Below, one piece after another: positions 52,883 through 56,198 of a stretch of DNA of 56,198 bases. Both the position numbers and the translations under genes were made by a program. Source of the DNA: Pyrinomonadaceae bacterium. GTDB taxonomy: Bacteria > Acidobacteriota > Blastocatellia > Pyrinomonadales > Pyrinomonadaceae. Position 1 is the first letter of the stretch. Each line of letters starts with the position of its first letter. The notes below the pieces were generated by a model. The model saw nothing but the letters and a program-made list of their open reading frames with translations. It was not told where the DNA came from and made no database searches. The stretch spans positions 1 through 56,198 of the forward strand of contig JANQRU010000002.1 of assembly GCA_028284415.1 (NCBI GenBank). The letters run 5' to 3'.

Positions 52883-53577
52883 CAACTGCAAAAGATTTTA
52901 TTGATGAACTAACAAAATTTAAGTCTGAAAAAGAAGCTGATAAGCTTGAGAGGTTTTTTAAGGGAAATGATGGAAAAACAAAGGCTTTTGGCATTAAATT
53001 TGGAGATGTGTTCAAGACAGCAAAATCTTTTAAGAAAATGTCTTTAGCAGAGGTAAATAAGCTACTTGATAGTGATTATTATGAAATCCGAATGGGTGCG
53101 GTCAGTATTATGGATTTTAAGGCTCGTGAAAATAAACTCTCTGATGAAGAAAGAAAAGAATTGTATGATCTTTATTTAGAAAGGCATGACAGATTAAATA
53201 ATTGGGACTTCGTTGACCGAGGTTCATACAATATTATCGGTCGGTATTTGGAAGATAAACCGCGAGATATTTTGTATGAACTGGCAAAATCTGAAGATGT
53301 TTGGGAAAGAAGAACTGCTATTGTCAGCACCTATCATTTTATTAAACAAGGTGACCTTGATGACACTTTCAAAATAGCTGAAATTTTAGTAAATGACACG
53401 CATGATCTCATGAACAAAGCTGTCGGAAGCTGGCTACGCGAAGCGGGCAAAAAAAATGAGGATAAACTGAAGAAATTTTTAGATAAACACGCCTCAACTA
53501 TGCCTCGCGTAACATTAAGATATGCCGTCCAGAAACTTGATAAAGCTACAAAAGAACACTATATGAAATTGAAATAA
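52879..53577 (+). CDS. AlkD-like DNA alkylation repair glycosylase
   Basis: The 232-aa protein is an all-helical HEAT-repeat protein of the AlkC/AlkD family. It has KAFGIKFGDVFKTAKSF near the N-terminus, then YYEIRMGAVSIMDF, NNWDFVDRGSYNIIGRYL and ERRTAIVSTYHFIKQGDLD. AlkD removes bulky or positively charged N3/N7-alkylated purines without base flipping; the conserved W and D residues (NNWDFVDR, WERRTA) fit its active-site surface. It overlaps the preceding gene by 4 nt. Confidence 0.82.
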   Translation: MTTAKDFIDELTKFKSEKEADKLERFFKGNDGKTKAFGIKFGDVFKTAKSFKKMSLAEVNKLLDSDYYEIRMGAVSIMDFKARENKLSDEERKELYDLYLERHDRLNNWDFVDRGSYNIIGRYLEDKPRDILYELAKSEDVWERRTAIVSTYHFIKQGDLDDTFKIAEILVNDTHDLMNKAVGSWLREAGKKNEDKLKKFLDKHASTMPRVTLRYAVQKLDKATKEHYMKLK

Positions 53578-53698
53578 AAGACTATTGATAGAACCAAAAT
53601 TTTCTATAATTGATGGCGAAGCGTTAGAAAATTCATAAGGTGTTTGTTTTTGCATTCTTTAATCTCAGTCATTACTCATAACAATCAAATCTACAAAT

Positions 53699-53733
53699 AA
53701 AAAAAGAGGTTGAAACCTAAGTTTCAACCTCTT
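53699..53733 (-). terminator. Intrinsic terminator of the Oar-like receptor gene
   Basis: A perfect 13-bp stem (53704-53716 with 53721-53733, 4-nt loop CTAA) is followed on the minus strand by seven T residues. It lies about 24 nt after the receptor stop codon. The rest of 53578-53756 shows no gene. Confidence 0.88.
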
Positions 53734-53756
53734 AAATAGTTTGATTCAAACATCAA

Positions 53757-56198
53757 CTAGAATTCGTAACGGAAACCAAATTGCATTGAGCGTGGGCTTC
53801 CTTGAATTACATCATAGATACGTCCAAATGTATTTGATGCTGCTGTAGTTGGTACATCCGAATCTTGCGGTAAACCGTAAGCAGCACGGGTAATTCCATT
53901 TACTGTCGTAAATGCTTGGAAATTAGTTACATTAAAGACTTCCCAACGGAATTGGAATTTATGGTTCTCATTCCAAGGCATTATGAAGTTCTTTGTTAAT
54001 CCTAGATCCAAAGTTGAATAACCCGGCAGACGGAAAATGTTTCGTGGTCCGGTTTCACCTGGTCTCGCATTTCTAAATGAATTGAATGCAGCTTGTGGAT
54101 CAGCAAATGCGTTCTGAGTTCCACGTATTGCTCCAAATTCAACAGGTCTGATAGGTGTACCGTTTGACTGAACGTTCCAGTTAGTTGCCCACTGAGCTTG
54201 GTCAAACGGAGGAATGTTAGGTTGTCCTGTATTCCAACGATAGACACCTGCTAATTGCCAACCGCCAATAAATGCATCAACGAATGAATTAGCCCCGCTA
54301 AAGAATTGTCTTCCCTTTCCGAAAGGAACTTGGAAAATAAAGTTAGCATTAACTAAATGTGTTGTATCAAAATCAGATACTGCACGATTGTCATCAGGTC
54401 TTAGCGGGTTCAAAATAAACTGTGAACCATATGATGTACCTGTCTGTAATCCGGATGCGTTATCAATTGATTTTGAGAAAGTATAGTTGATGTCATAGGT
54501 TAAAATATCACCCAATCTCTGTCTCAAGGAGAATGAACCACCATGATAATCAGATTTAGCAATCGTTCCGAATGCTGAGAATGCAGCATACTGCGGATGA
54601 TAGAAGAGATTTGGAACAACTCCCCTGTCATCAATAATCAGCTGGACAAATGTATAATCTGCAATGTCAAAACCACCACCAACAGGACCTGCAAGACCTG
54701 TTCGGGCAATTAAGCGATAAATACGCTGAGTTGGAGATAAGTTAACCCCATTTACCGTAGTTGTGTAATTTGGAAATAGATTTTCGAAATAAGGAATATT
54801 AGCAACTTGATCAATTGGCGTATTTGCAGCTCTCGCGTCAACCAACATTCCCATTGCCGTGTAATAATCTACTCCAGTTTGCGGATCAACCAAGTTATTC
54901 AAAGCCATAATGTCGCGTGTCGCAAAAAGATTTCTTGCTGCACGTCCGATGTAGCTGGCTTCAAAATACATTCCTTTTGGAAGACTTCTTCCGTAGGATA
55001 AGTTCCAAGTGTAGTGAATTGGAGCTTGTATCGTTGCGTCCAAAGATGATTCAATTCTTTGTGGACATCTTTCCAATCCAGCTAAACATGCAGCAGTTGC
55101 ATCTGTTGCAAAACGCTGTGTTGGAGCAGGAATACCCGGAAGTGAACGAACATCCTGATTAAATCCTGTAAATTGAGGTGCCAAGCGATCAGTGACATTA
55201 TAAGTGTTTGCAGAAATTGTGCTCGCACTTGTAAAGCCGATCGTTGACAAACCATCAAATGAAACGGCTAATTGCTGTCCAAAATAATCATTTGTGATTG
55301 AGAAACCACCTCTGATGGTAGATGTTCCTTCTGCACCAAATAAACTTCTCCAAAAGCCACTTTCAAAGTCAGGTGACCAAGCAACAGCTATTCTTGGTTG
55401 GAAATTATTCGTATCTTTTTCATAGAAACCGGGTCCGTTATTTACAGGTCCACCTCTAACAAACGAAATAAGATCATTCAACGGTGCCCCTAAGGCAGCA
55501 CTCTCAGCACGTCTGTCAAAGAAATCTCCAAGAGGTTCGCTTGGAACAACTTGGAATCCATTTTGTTCATAAACCGGGCGACTGAATGAATATCTTAATC
55601 CTAAGGTCAGAGTTAAGTTACTATATGGTCTCCAAGTATCTTGAAGATACGCATCATATTCCTCAGTTGCAAAGTTTCTAATGGATGGAGTACCGGCAGG
55701 AAGAACACTTCCATCAATATCAAAGGTAAAGTTACCTGTATATTGTGAAAATCTTCCGATCAGAGCAGTTGCCGCCGCTTGAACAGAAGCTACGCTACCG
55801 CCATCAATTGTATAACCTGCACCAGTGATCTGCCCATCGACAACCGCACCAGAACCTTCGTAAAAAGATGGATTCGTAACAGCCGCGTCAAAAGCACTTG
55901 CTAAACTTTCTCTCTGATTTCTGACGATGCGAACATTACCGCCCATCTGCAAAGTGTGATTTCCTTTAATCCAAGTAAAATCATTGGTAAAGTTCTGAGT
56001 TTCTGTAATACGGCTCAAGGTTCTTACCGCAGGATTTAATACAGGTGAATAAACGAAACGGAAATTAATCGCGTTAGCTGATGAATCACCTGCTTGTGAA
56101 AATGCCTGACGTGTAAATCCATAACGGAAGTTATTGATCTTGTTTGAACTAATCGTCCAGTTATGTCCTAAAACAAATCCTAAAGGATGACTCCAGAG
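53757..56198 (-). CDS. Oar-like TonB-dependent receptor, C-terminal part
   Basis: The reading frame covers 813 codons and runs off the right edge without a start. The first visible residues (LWSHPLGFVLGHNW) are already inside the barrel, so the signal peptide, carboxypeptidase-like domain and plug lie outside. Motifs fit the Oar/TonB-dependent family of Acidobacteriota: TLTLGLRYSFSRP, ASYIGRAARNLFATRD, NYTFSKSIDNASG, LDLGLTKNFIMPWNENHKFQFRWEVFNVTNFQAF and the C-terminal FGFRYEF. It should sit in the outer membrane and transport or bind a large substrate. A TTG at 56018 is not a real start because coding continues upstream. Confidence 0.9.
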   Translation of the reverse strand, partial: LWSHPLGFVLGHNWTISSNKINNFRYGFTRQAFSQAGDSSANAINFRFVYSPVLNPAVRTLSRITETQNFTNDFTWIKGNHTLQMGGNVRIVRNQRESLASAFDAAVTNPSFYEGSGAVVDGQITGAGYTIDGGSVASVQAAATALIGRFSQYTGNFTFDIDGSVLPAGTPSIRNFATEEYDAYLQDTWRPYSNLTLTLGLRYSFSRPVYEQNGFQVVPSEPLGDFFDRRAESAALGAPLNDLISFVRGGPVNNGPGFYEKDTNNFQPRIAVAWSPDFESGFWRSLFGAEGTSTIRGGFSITNDYFGQQLAVSFDGLSTIGFTSASTISANTYNVTDRLAPQFTGFNQDVRSLPGIPAPTQRFATDATAACLAGLERCPQRIESSLDATIQAPIHYTWNLSYGRSLPKGMYFEASYIGRAARNLFATRDIMALNNLVDPQTGVDYYTAMGMLVDARAANTPIDQVANIPYFENLFPNYTTTVNGVNLSPTQRIYRLIARTGLAGPVGGGFDIADYTFVQLIIDDRGVVPNLFYHPQYAAFSAFGTIAKSDYHGGSFSLRQRLGDILTYDINYTFSKSIDNASGLQTGTSYGSQFILNPLRPDDNRAVSDFDTTHLVNANFIFQVPFGKGRQFFSGANSFVDAFIGGWQLAGVYRWNTGQPNIPPFDQAQWATNWNVQSNGTPIRPVEFGAIRGTQNAFADPQAAFNSFRNARPGETGPRNIFRLPGYSTLDLGLTKNFIMPWNENHKFQFRWEVFNVTNFQAFTTVNGITRAAYGLPQDSDVPTTAASNTFGRIYDVIQGSPRSMQFGFRYEF

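Noticed and set aside
56016..56018. TTG as start of the right-edge receptor gene
   Set aside because: The same frame continues upstream for 60 codons to the window edge with receptor-like sequence, so the gene is simply truncated by the window.

Overview
The window is about 56 kb of AT-rich DNA (around 37-38% G+C by eye) from a Gram-negative bacterium. The best fit is an Acidobacteriota of the Blastocatellia/Pyrinomonadales kind. The reasons are two large TonB-dependent receptors (one Oar-like), a winged-helix/TolB-like/TPR transmembrane regulator, an S9 peptidase, PLL-type and SBBP beta-propeller surface proteins, and many secreted or lipoprotein signal peptides. This placement is inferred from gene content; no rRNA gene is present.

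Left part (1-9247): the str operon (rpsL-rpsG-fusA-tuf, minus strand, tuf cut by the window edge) with a clear sigma70 promoter and a leader of about 400 nt. A plus-strand housekeeping run follows: a 2Fe-2S ferredoxin-domain protein, an EamA exporter, a GNAT acetyltransferase, miaA-hfq, tmk and holB. Next come a TonB-C-domain secreted protein behind an ECF-type promoter, a DUF2752 membrane protein, and an unrecognised 378-aa protein with a cationic/hydrophobic core, isolated between two strong terminators.

Middle part (11.9-36.8 kb): a TPR protein, a small secreted basic protein, and a three-gene operon for beta-propeller surface proteins (two lipoproteins and one SBBP/IPT protein). Then the TPR-type regulator and the isoprenoid/envelope group dxr - TPR protein - rseP - ispG. 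An envelope-response group follows: a small secreted basic protein, an ECF sigma factor, a zinc-finger anti-sigma factor and two DUF4097-like secreted proteins. A 15-bp GGCAAC-type motif lies upstream of both the small protein and the sigma gene, suggesting one regulon. dcd, an S9 peptidase and a Pcs-like phosphatidylcholine synthase close this part.

Right part (36.8-56.2 kb): a TonB-dependent receptor followed by a Tat-exported PhoX phosphatase. The receptor is preceded by three TTAACA-like repeats at exact 11-bp steps, which look like a PHO box. Then comes an accessory region with three kynurenine-branch enzymes (2-aminomuconate-semialdehyde dehydrogenase, RidA-type aminomuconate deaminase, 3-hydroxyanthranilate dioxygenase) interleaved with heme oxygenase, an EreA/ChaN-like protein, a class C beta-lactamase-fold hydrolase and an AAC(6')-Ii-like acetyltransferase. 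The same region holds two copies of a dispersed inverted repeat, a long compound hairpin, a decayed copy of the dioxygenase gene's 3' end, and a start-less or frameshifted outer-membrane-protein remnant. The window ends in an Oar-like TonB-dependent receptor on the minus strand, cut by the edge.

No tRNA, rRNA, CRISPR array, transposase or integrase was found.
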